Shown here: positions 17,489 through 26,122 of the stretch, in pieces
Layout: each line of letters opens with the position of its first letter
Numbering within the stretch: position 1 is the first letter of the stretch
From: Mycolicibacterium sp. CBMA 234
GTDB lineage: Bacteria > Actinomycetota > Actinomycetes > Mycobacteriales > Mycobacteriaceae
NCBI RefSeq assembly: GCF_009729415.1
Contig: NZ_MPKW01000024.1
Location: 248,001 to 312,000 of the forward strand
DNA: 64,000 bases
Reading direction: 5' to 3'
Made by a program: the position numbers and the translations under genes
The notes under the pieces: generated by a model
The model's database searches: none
What the model saw: only the letters and a program-made list of their open reading frames with translations
What the model was told of the DNA's origin: nothing

Positions 17489-19336
17489 ATGGCAACGTTG
17501 CTTCGTATCGCCACTGCCGGTTCGGTGGACGACGGTAAGTCCACGCTGATCGGCCGGCTGCTCTATGACAGCAAGGCTGTCATGGAAGACCAGCTGGCCG
17601 CCGTCGAGCGCACTTCCAAGGAACGCGGCCACGGGTACACCGACCTGGCTCTGGTCACCGACGGCCTGCGCGCTGAGCGGGAACAGGGCATCACCATCGA
17701 TGTCGCCTACCGCTACTTCGCTACGGCCAAGCGGAAATTCATCATCGCCGACACCCCGGGCCACATCCAGTACACCCGGAACATGGTCACCGGCGCCTCC
17801 ACCGCGCAATTGGTCATCGTGTTGGTCGACGCCCGCCACGGGCTGCTGGAGCAGTCCCGCCGGCACGCGTTCCTGGCCTCGCTGCTGGGCATCCGGCACA
17901 TCGTGCTGGCCGTCAACAAGATGGACCTGATCGATTGGGACCGTGAGCGTTTCGAGAAGATTCGCGATGAATTCCATGAGTTTGCGGCTCGCCTGGATAT
18001 CCAGGACGTGACCACCATCCCGATGTCGGCGCTGGGCGGCGATAATGTGGTGACCAAGTCGGACAAGACCCCGTGGTACGAGGGTCCGGCCCTGCTGCAC
18101 CACCTCGAAGAGGTGTACATCGCCGGTGACCGCAACCTCATGGACGTCCGGTTCCCGGTGCAGTACGTGATCCGGCCGCAGACCCGCGAGCACGCGGACC
18201 ACCGCAGCTACGCGGGCACCATCGCCAGTGGCGTCATCCGCGCCGGCGACGAAATCGTCGTTCTCCCAGCGGGAAAGACCAGCACCATCACCGCGATCGA
18301 CGGACCGACCGGTCCGCTCGAGGAGGCCTTCGCGCCCATGGCGGTGTCGGTCCATCTGGCCGACGAGATCGACATCTCGCGTGGCGACATGATCGCCCGG
18401 GTGCACAACCAGCCGCACACCACGCAGGAATTCGACGCCACCGTGTGCTGGATGTCCGACGAGGCGGCGTTGGAGCCGGGTCGGGACTACATCATCAAGC
18501 ACACCACCCGCACCACGCGGGCCCGGGTGGTGGACCTGGACTACCGGCTGGACGTCAACACCCTGCACCGCGACAAGAGTGCAACGGCGTTGAAGCTCAA
18601 CGAACTCGGCCGCGTCACGCTGCGCACGCAGCAGCCGCTGCTGCTCGATGAGTACTCGCGCAACGCGGTGACCGGATCGTTCATCCTGATCGACCCCGAC
18701 ACCAACGGCACCGTGGCCGCGGGCATGGTGCGTGACACCACACCGGCCGCCAGCCGGGCCGCGACCCCGAATGCGGTGCGGCACGCCAACCTCGTTACCG
18801 CGCAGGACCGCCTGTCGAAGGGCAGCACCGTCTGGTTCACCGGCCTGTCCGGCTCAGGCAAGTCGTCGGTCGCCATGCTGGTGGAGCGCAAGCTGCTCGA
18901 ATTGGGCCGTCCCGCATACGTTCTCGACGGTGACAACCTGCGCCACGGCCTGAATGCCGACCTGGGCTTCTCGATGGCCGATCGGTCGGAGAACCTGCGC
19001 CGCCTGGCCCACATCGCCACGCTGCTGGCCGACTCGGGCCAGATCGTGCTGGTGCCGGCCATCAGCCCGCTCGAAGAGCACCGTGAGTTGGCTAGAGCGG
19101 TCCACGTCGATCAGGGCTTTGACTTCTACGAGGTGTTCATGGACACCCCGTTGGCCGACTGCGAGGCCCGCGATCCCAAGGGCCTGTATGCCAAGGCGCG
19201 GGCCGGCGAGATCACGCACTTCACCGGTATCGACAGCCCGTACCAGCGCCCGAAGAACCCTCATCTGGCTCTGATTCCCGGCGACCTGGATGCCCAGGCG
19301 CAGCGCGTGGTCGACATGCTGGTGGCACAGCGATGA
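17489..19336 (+). CDS. cysNC: Bifunctional sulfate adenylyltransferase subunit 1 / adenylylsulfate kinase
   Basis: The start is ATG 17489, one base after the cysD stop, giving 615 residues, as in the M. tuberculosis fusion (614). Residues 1-430 are the GTPase CysN: P-loop GSVDDGKST (11-19), DTPGHIQY, NKMD, then beta-barrel domains. Residues about 440-615 are APS kinase (CysC): GLSGSGKSS P-loop, LDGDNLRHGLN, and the FTGIDSPYQRP substrate segment. The first half drives ATP sulfurylase with GTP hydrolysis; the second phosphorylates APS to PAPS, used for sulfated lipids and for reduction. The last four bases overlap the next gene as ATGA. Confidence 0.97.
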   Translation: MATLLRIATAGSVDDGKSTLIGRLLYDSKAVMEDQLAAVERTSKERGHGYTDLALVTDGLRAEREQGITIDVAYRYFATAKRKFIIADTPGHIQYTRNMVTGASTAQLVIVLVDARHGLLEQSRRHAFLASLLGIRHIVLAVNKMDLIDWDRERFEKIRDEFHEFAARLDIQDVTTIPMSALGGDNVVTKSDKTPWYEGPALLHHLEEVYIAGDRNLMDVRFPVQYVIRPQTREHADHRSYAGTIASGVIRAGDEIVVLPAGKTSTITAIDGPTGPLEEAFAPMAVSVHLADEIDISRGDMIARVHNQPHTTQEFDATVCWMSDEAALEPGRDYIIKHTTRTTRARVVDLDYRLDVNTLHRDKSATALKLNELGRVTLRTQQPLLLDEYSRNAVTGSFILIDPDTNGTVAAGMVRDTTPAASRAATPNAVRHANLVTAQDRLSKGSTVWFTGLSGSGKSSVAMLVERKLLELGRPAYVLDGDNLRHGLNADLGFSMADRSENLRRLAHIATLLADSGQIVLVPAISPLEEHRELARAVHVDQGFDFYEVFMDTPLADCEARDPKGLYAKARAGEITHFTGIDSPYQRPKNPHLALIPGDLDAQAQRVVDMLVAQR

Positions 19337-20082
19337 TCGATCACGACGTCGCCGAGCGGCTGGCCACGCGTGCCGGTGAACTACTGCTGGACGTGCGGGC
19401 TGAATACGCCACGGCGGACGCTGCCGAGCGGAAAGCCGCGGGGGACAAGCGTTCTCACGAGTTCCTCATGACCGAACTGGCGCGGCTGCGTCCGGACGAC
19501 GCGGTGCTTTCGGAGGAAGCGACGGAGGAGGAGCGGGCCAACAACGCCCGGCTGACCTCGGAGCGCGTGTGGATCATCGACCCGCTCGACGGCACGCGGG
19601 AGTTCTCTGAATTGGACCGCGACGACTGGGCTGTCCACGTGGCGCTGTGGGAGTCCGGCGAGCTCGTCGCCGGCGCCGTGGCGCTGCCGGCGCAGAACAC
19701 CACGCTGTACACGCCCGACGTGGCTGCGCCCCGCGCGGTCGACGGGCCACCGCGGATCGTGGTGTCGCGCACGCGGCCGCCGGCTGTTGCCCTTGCGGTG
19801 CGCGACGCGCTCGACGGTGTGTTGGTCGAAATGGGTTCGGCCGGCGCCAAAGTCGCGGCCGTCATCCAGGGCCGGGCTGACGTGTACGTGCACGCCGGCG
19901 GGCAGTACGAGTGGGATTCGGCGGCACCCGTCGCCGTGGCTCGTGCGGCCGGGCTGCACACGTCGCGCATCGACGGCTCGCCGTTGACGTACAACCACGA
20001 GGACCCGAAGCTGCCGGACCTGGTGGTGTGCCGGCCGGAGCTGGCTGAGCGGGTGCTGGCGGTCACGGCTGCACAGGGCTAA
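19333..20082 (+). CDS. cysQ: 3'(2'),5'-bisphosphate nucleotidase (CysQ-like)
   Basis: The 249-residue member of the inositol monophosphatase superfamily has the metal-binding set visible: ExxxE in LSEEATEEE, the DPLDGT motif in WIIDPLDGTREF, and the C-terminal WDSAAPVAVARAAG. In this family these residues coordinate Mg2+ for removing the 3'-phosphate of PAP and PAPS, recycling the by-product of sulfation and reduction. Its ATGA overlap with cysNC makes it part of the sulfate activation operon. In M. tuberculosis cysQ (Rv2131c) lies elsewhere, so this may be a second or relocated copy. A few metal-binding subfamily members act on inositol phosphates, but the context favours PAP. Confidence 0.88.
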   Translation: MIDHDVAERLATRAGELLLDVRAEYATADAAERKAAGDKRSHEFLMTELARLRPDDAVLSEEATEEERANNARLTSERVWIIDPLDGTREFSELDRDDWAVHVALWESGELVAGAVALPAQNTTLYTPDVAAPRAVDGPPRIVVSRTRPPAVALAVRDALDGVLVEMGSAGAKVAAVIQGRADVYVHAGGQYEWDSAAPVAVARAAGLHTSRIDGSPLTYNHEDPKLPDLVVCRPELAERVLAVTAAQG

Positions 20083-20093
20083 CTTGTGATCGT

Positions 20094-20366
20094 ATGAGTA
20101 CTCGTCGGTTAATGGCCGCGGCTGGTGGGGCCGCCCTCGTTGCGCTGGGTGTGCTCACCGCCGGGTGCAGCAACAACGGCGGGCAATCGCCGCCTGCGAC
20201 CACCACCGCGACGACGAAGACGACTCCACCGGCGACCTCGTCGCCGGCTGCGACCGAGAAGAACCTCAGCCCCACCGGAGGCAACCTGTTTTCGCCGGGG
20301 AACAAGGCGCCGGCGGCGCCGACCGTGGCCCCGGGTCAACATCCGGGCATCAACGGCGTCCCGTAG
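20094..20366 (+). CDS. Small Thr/Pro-rich lipoprotein, unknown
   Basis: The 90-residue protein has a lipoprotein signal peptide: MSTRRLM, a hydrophobic run, then the lipobox LTAGC with lipidated Cys near residue 25. The mature part is about 65 residues, low in complexity, rich in Thr, Pro, Ala and Ser (PPATTTATTKTTPPATSS), and ends in GQHPGINGVP. No domain is recognised. It starts 11 bases after cysQ and may share that transcript. A strong hairpin follows. The Thr/Pro tract resembles O-mannosylated linkers of mycobacterial lipoproteins; no function is proposed. Confidence 0.8.
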   Translation: MSTRRLMAAAGGAALVALGVLTAGCSNNGGQSPPATTTATTKTTPPATSSPAATEKNLSPTGGNLFSPGNKAPAAPTVAPGQHPGINGVP

Positions 20367-20390
20367 GTTCGCGCTACCGCGAGATCGACG

Positions 20391-20426
20391 AAATGGCTGT
20401 GGGAACGTAAGTTTCCGCAGCCATTT
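20391..20426 (+). terminator. Hairpin terminator after the cysD operon and lipoprotein
   Basis: The arms 20391-20406 and 20411-20426 pair over all 16 positions if two G-U pairs are allowed, around a GTAA loop. The outer sequence is AAATGGCTG/CAGCCATTT. There is no long U-run afterwards, as is usual for mycobacterial terminators. It separates the plus-strand cysteine operon from the convergent gene ending at 20529 and could act in both directions. The rest of 20427-20528 shows nothing recognisable. Confidence 0.65.
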
Positions 20427-20528
20427 CTGCTGTCTGGGTAAAAACTGGTGTCGGGCGGCCGCTGCGGGGCAGGGCTGGACGACTATGTAGCCCGACTGAA
20501 GCACCACCCTTACGCGTGAGTTTGGTGG

Positions 20529-21686
20529 CTACCGATTTGCGGTAACCGCCACTGGCGCATGGGCCTTCGCGGCCGGCGCCGCGGTGCGCACCGCGACGAT
20601 GCAGACGATGGCAATTGCGAAGCACGCGAGGGTGTACCAGAGGCTGCCGATCGGATCCCCGTGGGCGGTAACACCATTGACCGCGCCGAAGTACGCGGGC
20701 AGCGCGCTGAGCCACAGCACCGCCATGACCACCAGGTAGGCGACGGCGTATCCGACCAGCCACGGCGGGCTCGCATAGCGTGGCTCGGTCGGGCTGGCGA
20801 CGGTGCCGCGCAGCCGGCGCCATTGGGTGATCAGCGCCCAGACCGCCACCGCGCACACAGCCACCAGCTCGGCCGCGTAGGCAATGCCGCCTGCGGTGCT
20901 GCTGCCGGTCAGGCTGCCGATCACCGTAGCGGGCAGCGGCAGGATCGCGGTGCCGAGCGACGCGAGCACCCCGGCAACCACGGTGCGCCAGGCGATCTGG
21001 ATAGCGCTGAAGCGTCGGCCACGGTCAGCGTGGCGACCTACGAAGAACTGCACGCACAGCGCCAGCGACATCGGCCACAGCGCGGCGAAGACCACCACGC
21101 TCGGCAGCGGGACGGAGTCGAACATCGGCTGGTTCATCGGGTTGTGCACCGACCATTCCCACCACCGCAGCTGCGGTCCCAGGTGGTCGAAGATTTCGTA
21201 GAACGCGTGGTGGACGAAGCCCACGCACACGGCGCCGACCAGGGTGCCGTAGCGCCGGAAAACACCTAGGCTGCGGACGATTTCGAACGCGACGGTCGCC
21301 ATCATCGGGTAGATCGCCACGATGTACAGCGGTAGCCGCCCCCAGAGGAAGTCCACCGTGAACACGTTGTGCGCGAACATGGTGTCGACGCGATCGGCGA
21401 TGCCGAAGGCCGCCGGGAAGTACAGCGGCGGTTCGATGATCAGTAGGTAGGCAACCGCGCCGAACCACAGCGCGATGTTGGTGGCGTCACCGTGGCGGCG
21501 AAGCCGGATGATCGCGTAGACGAGAGTCAGTACCGCGCCCGTGATCACCGTCAACTCGAGGACCGGCAGAGTCCAGTTCTCCAGCTGCAGGGGATTGCGG
21601 ACCTCAAGCAAGCCACCGGCCGTCTGGCAGGAAAAGCCAAGCCGCCCAGCAAGATCAGCGAATGTCGGGGAACACAGATCAGACAT
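20529..21686 (-). CDS. Polytopic membrane protein, unknown
   Basis: The start is ATG 21686 (MSDLCSPTFADLAGR), which overlaps the upstream hydrolase gene by eight bases; longer starts would run through that gene. The 385-residue product has a short polar N-terminus with two Cys and then about nine hydrophobic segments. Conserved-looking polar stretches are EPPLYFPAAFGIADRVDT, FVHHAFYEIFDHLGPQLRWW and HNPMNQPMFDS, with His, Glu and Asp next to membrane segments, as might line a metal or substrate site. I do not recognise the family. Coupling to a ferritin-like metal-dependent hydrolase suggests the two work together. Confidence 0.75.
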   Translation of the reverse strand: MSDLCSPTFADLAGRLGFSCQTAGGLLEVRNPLQLENWTLPVLELTVITGAVLTLVYAIIRLRRHGDATNIALWFGAVAYLLIIEPPLYFPAAFGIADRVDTMFAHNVFTVDFLWGRLPLYIVAIYPMMATVAFEIVRSLGVFRRYGTLVGAVCVGFVHHAFYEIFDHLGPQLRWWEWSVHNPMNQPMFDSVPLPSVVVFAALWPMSLALCVQFFVGRHADRGRRFSAIQIAWRTVVAGVLASLGTAILPLPATVIGSLTGSSTAGGIAYAAELVAVCAVAVWALITQWRRLRGTVASPTEPRYASPPWLVGYAVAYLVVMAVLWLSALPAYFGAVNGVTAHGDPIGSLWYTLACFAIAIVCIVAVRTAAPAAKAHAPVAVTANR

Positions 21687-22605
21687 TGGCGGCCTGCTTT
21701 CCGGCGGTGTACCAGTGGGTGACGTCGTAGCCGGCGTCGTAGCGATCGAACCATTCGGCCGCCAGTGCGGGCAGCTTCTCGTGTTCCGGGTTGTGGCCGG
21801 GAATCTGGCTGCGCACGATGCCGGACAGCGCCACCAGTTGCTCACGGACCGGGAGGTCGTGGAAGGCGCTCGTGAACGGCCCGAAGTCCGGGATTCGGCC
21901 CAGCCGCTTCAGGATGGTGTTCTTTCGGCGTTCCAGCGCGAGCGCCGATAGCGCGTCGACCTTGCGGACTTCGAGCGGCAGATGCTTGTTGAACCCGTCG
22001 CACGCCATCCGCACGACGTCCATCACGTGCTTGAAGATCGAGGGCGCCACCCGCATGCGGTACCACGGATCGTCGACCAGGCCGTTGTAGATGATCAGCG
22101 CCGAGCTCCGGTGCTCGACCTCTTCGACGAAGTGCCACAAGAACAGTGAAGCGACGCGGTCGTCGCCCGGCGCGAACAGCGTGTCGTCGTGGTCGAGCAT
22201 CAACTTGAACACGGGCGTGAACGTCGCCTCCAGGTCGGCGGTGTAGGCCAGCCGGTACTTGAGGGGCTTGTTGGCGACGAGGTCGTCGAATGCAGCGATC
22301 ACCTCGTCGAGCGTCTCTTTGAGCGCCGGGTGGGCCTTGATGAGCCCTCGGGCATGTGCCCGGTGGGCCATCGAGTGCTGGCCCTCCTGCCGGACGAACG
22401 CGTCGGCCTCTTCGGCGATCACGGGGTCGGTCAGCAGCGGCTTGGCCTCAGCCATGGTGCTGACGATCATCTTCTCGAACGCAATTGCCAAGAAGGACAC
22501 GGCATTTGCCATTGCGGAGAAAGCGGGGTTGGTCTCGTTCCAGAGGAACGGCACTGGGTGGTCCGCGAAAGCGAACCGCATCTTGCGGACCTGGAGATCG
22601 GTCAC
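21679..22605 (-). CDS. Metal-dependent hydrolase, ferritin-like (PF10118 type)
   Basis: The 308-residue, mostly helical protein has the carboxylate and His pattern of the predicted metal-dependent hydrolase family: FVRQEGQHSMAHRAHARGL in the middle and WHFVEEVEHRSSALIIY later, i.e. ExxH and EExEH motifs that could hold a dimetal centre. No signal peptide is present. The starting codon is GTG 22605. The reaction is unproven for the family; distant similarity to di-iron oxygenases makes an oxidative role possible. It is divergent from a TetR gene, with a palindrome between them, so it is probably repressed by that regulator. The membrane protein downstream is translationally coupled. Confidence 0.8.
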   Translation of the reverse strand: MTDLQVRKMRFAFADHPVPFLWNETNPAFSAMANAVSFLAIAFEKMIVSTMAEAKPLLTDPVIAEEADAFVRQEGQHSMAHRAHARGLIKAHPALKETLDEVIAAFDDLVANKPLKYRLAYTADLEATFTPVFKLMLDHDDTLFAPGDDRVASLFLWHFVEEVEHRSSALIIYNGLVDDPWYRMRVAPSIFKHVMDVVRMACDGFNKHLPLEVRKVDALSALALERRKNTILKRLGRIPDFGPFTSAFHDLPVREQLVALSGIVRSQIPGHNPEHEKLPALAAEWFDRYDAGYDVTHWYTAGKQAANV

Positions 22606-22621
22606 TGGGCACCTCGATCAG

Positions 22622-22655
22622 TAATCATACAAATGATGTCGCTTGTGTATGGTTA
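22622..22655. promoter_or_regulatory. Palindromic operator between hydrolase and TetR genes
   Basis: Arms TAATCATACA (22622-22631) and TGTATGGTTA (22646-22655) are inverted repeats matching at nine of ten positions, with a 14-base spacer. The site lies midway between the divergent starts at 22605 and 22715, in a stretch that is AT-richer than its surroundings. That is where a TetR-family repressor normally binds to control both itself and its neighbour. Binding is inferred. Confidence 0.6.
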
Positions 22656-22714
22656 CAGTGCTGGCGCGCATCCGTCAATGCCTGGGACGGCGCGCGACGT
22701 GTACCGTCCGCCGA

Positions 22715-23335
22715 ATGGCACGCAAACGTCGCGGTTGGGGTGGGGAGCCGCCCGCCGATGACGACGAGGCGACCCGGCGCATCGTCGCCGCCGCGGTCGA
22801 GTTGCTGTCCAGCACGGGCACCGCGATCACCATCGCTGACGTCGCCGAATCGCTCGGCGTCATCCGGCAGACGGTGTACCGGTACTTCCCGACCGCGGAC
22901 GGCCTGATGCGGGCAGCGGCCATCGCCTCGGTCGACGGATTTCTGGACCAGCTCAGCGAGCACGTGCGCGGGATGCACGATCCAGCCGACGCGATGACCG
23001 AAGGTGTGCTCTACACGCTCGACGCGGTGACCCGCACGCCGCACCTGGGCATCCTGATGTCGGCGCCGTACGTCAGCGCGCACAGCAGTGACATGGCCTC
23101 AGCCGAGGCGCAGGACTTCGGCATGCAGATGATCACCCGATTCGACGTCGATTGGGAGAGTTACGGATACGACGACGTGGCGCTGCGTGACCTCGTCGAA
23201 TTCACGCTGCGCATCATGCTGTCGTACTTCCTTGCGCCGGCCGGAGACGGGCGAACTCCCGAGGAATTGAGGTCCTTCATCCGGCGCTGGCTGGGCGCTG
23301 CGATCCTGGGGCAGCAGCCCGCAGGAGCCGGCTGA
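22715..23335 (+). CDS. TetR/AcrR-family transcriptional regulator
   Basis: Start ATG 22715 (MARKRRGWGG) gives 206 residues. The N-terminal basic tail leads to a TetR helix-turn-helix: RRIVAAAVELLSSTGTAITIADVAESLGVIRQTVYRYFP, with the YRYF recognition helix. The ligand-binding C-terminal domain is not recognisable by sequence, as usual. It is divergent from the metal-dependent hydrolase and membrane protein pair, with a palindrome in between, so local repression of that pair is the simplest role. The ligand is unknown. Confidence 0.88.
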   Translation: MARKRRGWGGEPPADDDEATRRIVAAAVELLSSTGTAITIADVAESLGVIRQTVYRYFPTADGLMRAAAIASVDGFLDQLSEHVRGMHDPADAMTEGVLYTLDAVTRTPHLGILMSAPYVSAHSSDMASAEAQDFGMQMITRFDVDWESYGYDDVALRDLVEFTLRIMLSYFLAPAGDGRTPEELRSFIRRWLGAAILGQQPAGAG

Positions 23336-23390
23336 GCGAGCGTTGGCGATCATGGCCTAACGACCGCCGGACGCCACTAGGCTCACCACA

Positions 23391-23987
23391 ATGACCCGCC
23401 CAACGTTGCGCGAATTGTCCAGCCTGCCTGTCGAACCGGTTCGTCTCTCGGACTCGGCCCTGGTCCTGATCGACTGCCAGAACACCTACACGCGCGGCGT
23501 CATGGAACTCGAGGGTGTGCAGGCCGCGCTCGACGAGACTGCCGCACTGCTCGACCGCGCACGCACCGCAGGCATTCCGGTCATCCACATTCAGCACGAC
23601 TCCGGGCCGGGCTCGCCATATGACATCCGTGCCGACATCGGCGCCATCGTCGATCAGGTGGCCCCGCGCGGCGACGAGCCGGTGATCGTCAAGCAGTTCC
23701 CGAACTCGTTTGTACAGACCGATCTGGATCAGCGGCTCAAAGCGCTGGGCGCGTCGAATCTGCTACTGGCCGGATTCATGACGCACATGTGCGTGAACTC
23801 CACTGCCCGCGGCGCTTTCAGCCTCGGGTATGCGCCGACGGTGGTGGCCGCCGCGACGGCGACGCGCACTTTGGCGGGTCCGGACGGCGAGGCCGTGCCG
23901 GCCGCGGCGTTGCAGGCCGCGAGTTTGGCGGGGCTAGCTGATCTGGTCGCGGTGGTGGCCCCGAACGCTGCAGCTATTCCGGACTAA
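23391..23987 (+). CDS. Isochorismatase-family cysteine hydrolase
   Basis: The 198-residue protein carries the full catalytic triad of the isochorismatase/nicotinamidase family: Asp28 (LIDCQNTY), Lys101 (VIVKQFPNSF) and Cys134 (GFMTHMCVNSTAR). A non-proline cis bond is expected before the THMC segment. With a Cys nucleophile, an amidase-type reaction (for example nicotinamidase or carbamoylsarcosine-type) is more likely than true isochorismatase, which lacks that Cys. The substrate is unknown. It starts 55 bases after the TetR gene on the same strand and may be co-transcribed. Cytosolic. Confidence 0.88.
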   Translation: MTRPTLRELSSLPVEPVRLSDSALVLIDCQNTYTRGVMELEGVQAALDETAALLDRARTAGIPVIHIQHDSGPGSPYDIRADIGAIVDQVAPRGDEPVIVKQFPNSFVQTDLDQRLKALGASNLLLAGFMTHMCVNSTARGAFSLGYAPTVVAAATATRTLAGPDGEAVPAAALQAASLAGLADLVAVVAPNAAAIPD

Positions 23988-24014
23988 TCCGACCCGGAAT
24001 GGCATGATTGGCTG

Positions 24015-24488
24015 ATGCGGATGTCAGCCAAGGCGGAGTATGCCGTCCGCGCCATGGTCGAATTGGCCACCGCCGATGCCGGAGTGCTGGTCAAAACCGA
24101 CGACCTGGCCAACGCGCAGGGCATCCCCGCGCAGTTCCTCGTCGACATCCTGACCAACCTGCGCACCGACCGCTTGGTGCGCAGTCATCGCGGGCGCGAG
24201 GGCGGCTACGAGCTGGCCCGGCCGGCCACCGACATCAGCATCGCCGACGTCTTGCGGTGCATCGACGGTCCGCTGGCCAGCGTCCGCGACATGGGGTTGG
24301 GGGACTTGCCGTACTCCGGACCGACCGCCGCCCTGACTGACGTGTGGCGGGCACTGCGGGCCAGTATGCGGTCAGTGCTCGAGCAGACCAGCCTGGCCGA
24401 CGTCGCCGCGGGCAACCTGCCCGAGCATGTCGCCATGCTTGCCGGTGATTACAAGAAGCAGGAAGCCCGCCGCGGCCACGGTTCCTGA
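24015..24488 (+). CDS. Rrf2-family transcriptional regulator
   Basis: The 157-residue protein has the Rrf2 winged-helix start (MRMSAKAEYAVRAMVELA), the wing RGREGGYELARP and ISIADVLRCIDGP. Only one Cys is present, in VLRCIDG, so the three-Cys cluster that holds Fe-S in IscR/NsrR is absent. That makes it closer to CymR-like members, which control cysteine metabolism in other bacteria. The M. tuberculosis counterpart Rv1287 lies next to cysD-cysNC; here about 4 kb of other genes have come between. A role in sulfur control is plausible but not shown. Confidence 0.88.
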   Translation: MRMSAKAEYAVRAMVELATADAGVLVKTDDLANAQGIPAQFLVDILTNLRTDRLVRSHRGREGGYELARPATDISIADVLRCIDGPLASVRDMGLGDLPYSGPTAALTDVWRALRASMRSVLEQTSLADVAAGNLPEHVAMLAGDYKKQEARRGHGS

Positions 24489-24551
24489 CCGCTAGCCGCA
24501 ATGCGGCGCACACATGCGGCAACCCGGACGCGACCAGCCTTTCGCGCCGTA

Positions 24552-25955
24552 TCATCTTGCCGCACTGTCGGTTTCGCCATCGTCATCCTCGCCCTCGCTC
24601 GGATACAGGGTCGGGTGGTGGTATTGGTTGGTTCGGGGTTGGCCGACGTCGAGTAGTGGTGGTGGGGTCCAGTGGACGCGGCCGTCGGGGCCCATGGTGG
24701 TGGTCCAGCCGCCGGTGTCGGCCAATCGGTTGTCGCAGCCGCAGGCCAGGCCGAGGTTGGTGATGTCGGTTTGGCCGTCCTCGCGCCAGTCCTGGTTCAC
24801 GTGGTGGGCTTGGCTACGGGAGGCCGCGGCGGAGCAGTTGGGGCGGGTGCAGCCGTGGTCGCGTCCGAACAGGGCTAGCCGCTGCCCGACTGATGCGGTG
24901 CGCCGCGCCCGACCCAGATACAACGGGACATTGGTGTGCTTGTCGAACACCAGCAGGTAGTGGTGGGCACCTTGTCCGGCCATCCGGATCAAGTCCCGCA
25001 TGGGCAGTGTCGTCCCGGTGTGGGTGACGGCCAGGCCGGCGCCGCGCTCGAGGTCGCTCACGGTGGCGGTGGCCACGACCGTCACGGGGAGGCCGTTGTG
25101 TTCGCCGAGCATTCCCGACGTGAGGGCCATGCGCCCGACCATCTTGTACGCGTCATGTTGGCGTTGGGCGAGGGTCCTTGTGTCGCCCGCGATCTGCTCG
25201 GCCGTGGGCGTCCCAGACAAACACGGCTCAGGGTCAGCGGGATTACACATGCCCGGCGCAGCCAGCTTCTCGTAGATCGCTTCCCAGTAGGCGCGCGCCT
25301 CGGGGTCGAGGGTGCCGCTGATCTCGGAGGTGCCGTCCGAGCGCTGGTTACCCATCCGGACGCCCCGCCTGCGGTCGCGTTCGGTGTCGTCGGGTTCGGG
25401 GCCGTCCTGATCGAGTTGGTACAGCAGGTTTTTGGCCGCCGCGCGCAGTTCTTCGGGAGTCTGGTGTCGTGCCCCGGCCACCAACGACTGCTCACATTGT
25501 GTTCGGGTAGTCGGGTCCACCCAGGCCGGCAGGTGCGCCATGAAATGGCCGATCACCGTGATGTGCTCGGCGTTGATCGCCCCAGCCGATTGGGCACGGG
25601 CGGCGTCCTCCCACAACGGCGGCAGCACCTCCCCGGTCAACCCGGTACGGGGTCCGAGGTTCTCCATGTCCCGCACCCGGCGTCGCGCTTCCTCAGCAGA
25701 GATATGCAGGCGGATCCGCAGCACCTCGGCCCAGCTTTTCGCGCCGATCTCCTTCGGGGTGGTTTGGGCCGCCAACGCAGCCAAGATCCGATGATCGACC
25801 GCTTCGGCAGCGCACCTCAACCGTTCGCGGCGGGACTGCAGCTCCAACAACTCGCGGATGTCGAGTCCGGTGTAGTCGAAGCCGGCGATCCGGGCGGCGA
25901 GGGCTTCGAGGTCGGCGTGCGCCTCCTCGATGACTGCCGGATCGGTGAAACCCAT
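24552..25955 (-). CDS. DUF222 / HNH endonuclease-domain protein (13E12 repeat family)
   Basis: The 467-residue member of the mycobacterial 13E12 family has an N-terminal DUF222 helical region (residues 1-330) with the typical ETPEELRAAAKNLL-like stretch (TPEELRAAAKNLLYQ) and TVVATATVSDLERG. A C-terminal HNH nuclease-like segment follows: CSAAASRSQAHHVNQDW, then NLGLACGCDNRLAD and GRVHWTPP. The frame is intact and both HNH His residues are present. In mycobacteria these genes occur in many scattered copies and are treated as mobile or recombination-prone, though their function is unknown. No flanking inverted repeats or target duplications were seen. The 168 bases between its start and the VOC gene show nothing recognisable. 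Confidence 0.85.
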   Translation of the reverse strand: MGFTDPAVIEEAHADLEALAARIAGFDYTGLDIRELLELQSRRERLRCAAEAVDHRILAALAAQTTPKEIGAKSWAEVLRIRLHISAEEARRRVRDMENLGPRTGLTGEVLPPLWEDAARAQSAGAINAEHITVIGHFMAHLPAWVDPTTRTQCEQSLVAGARHQTPEELRAAAKNLLYQLDQDGPEPDDTERDRRRGVRMGNQRSDGTSEISGTLDPEARAYWEAIYEKLAAPGMCNPADPEPCLSGTPTAEQIAGDTRTLAQRQHDAYKMVGRMALTSGMLGEHNGLPVTVVATATVSDLERGAGLAVTHTGTTLPMRDLIRMAGQGAHHYLLVFDKHTNVPLYLGRARRTASVGQRLALFGRDHGCTRPNCSAAASRSQAHHVNQDWREDGQTDITNLGLACGCDNRLADTGGWTTTMGPDGRVHWTPPPLLDVGQPRTNQYHHPTLYPSEGEDDDGETDSAAR

Positions 25956-26122
25956 ACTCGAACACTAGTTCGACCCACCGACAAGAAACCGCCGGTCCTG
26001 TGACGCTAGTTACCTACCGTGACCAGCGCAAACAAAGTGACCAAAGTTTTTTCAGAGGCACCGCAAGCGGCAAGGCCGCGCAGTTACCGATCTGACTGGG
26101 CGTGACCTACGCAGCTTTGGGG

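Noticed and set aside
24015..24488. Rrf2 protein as an Fe-S sensor
   Set aside because: The three-Cys cluster motif of IscR/NsrR is absent; only a single Cys is present.
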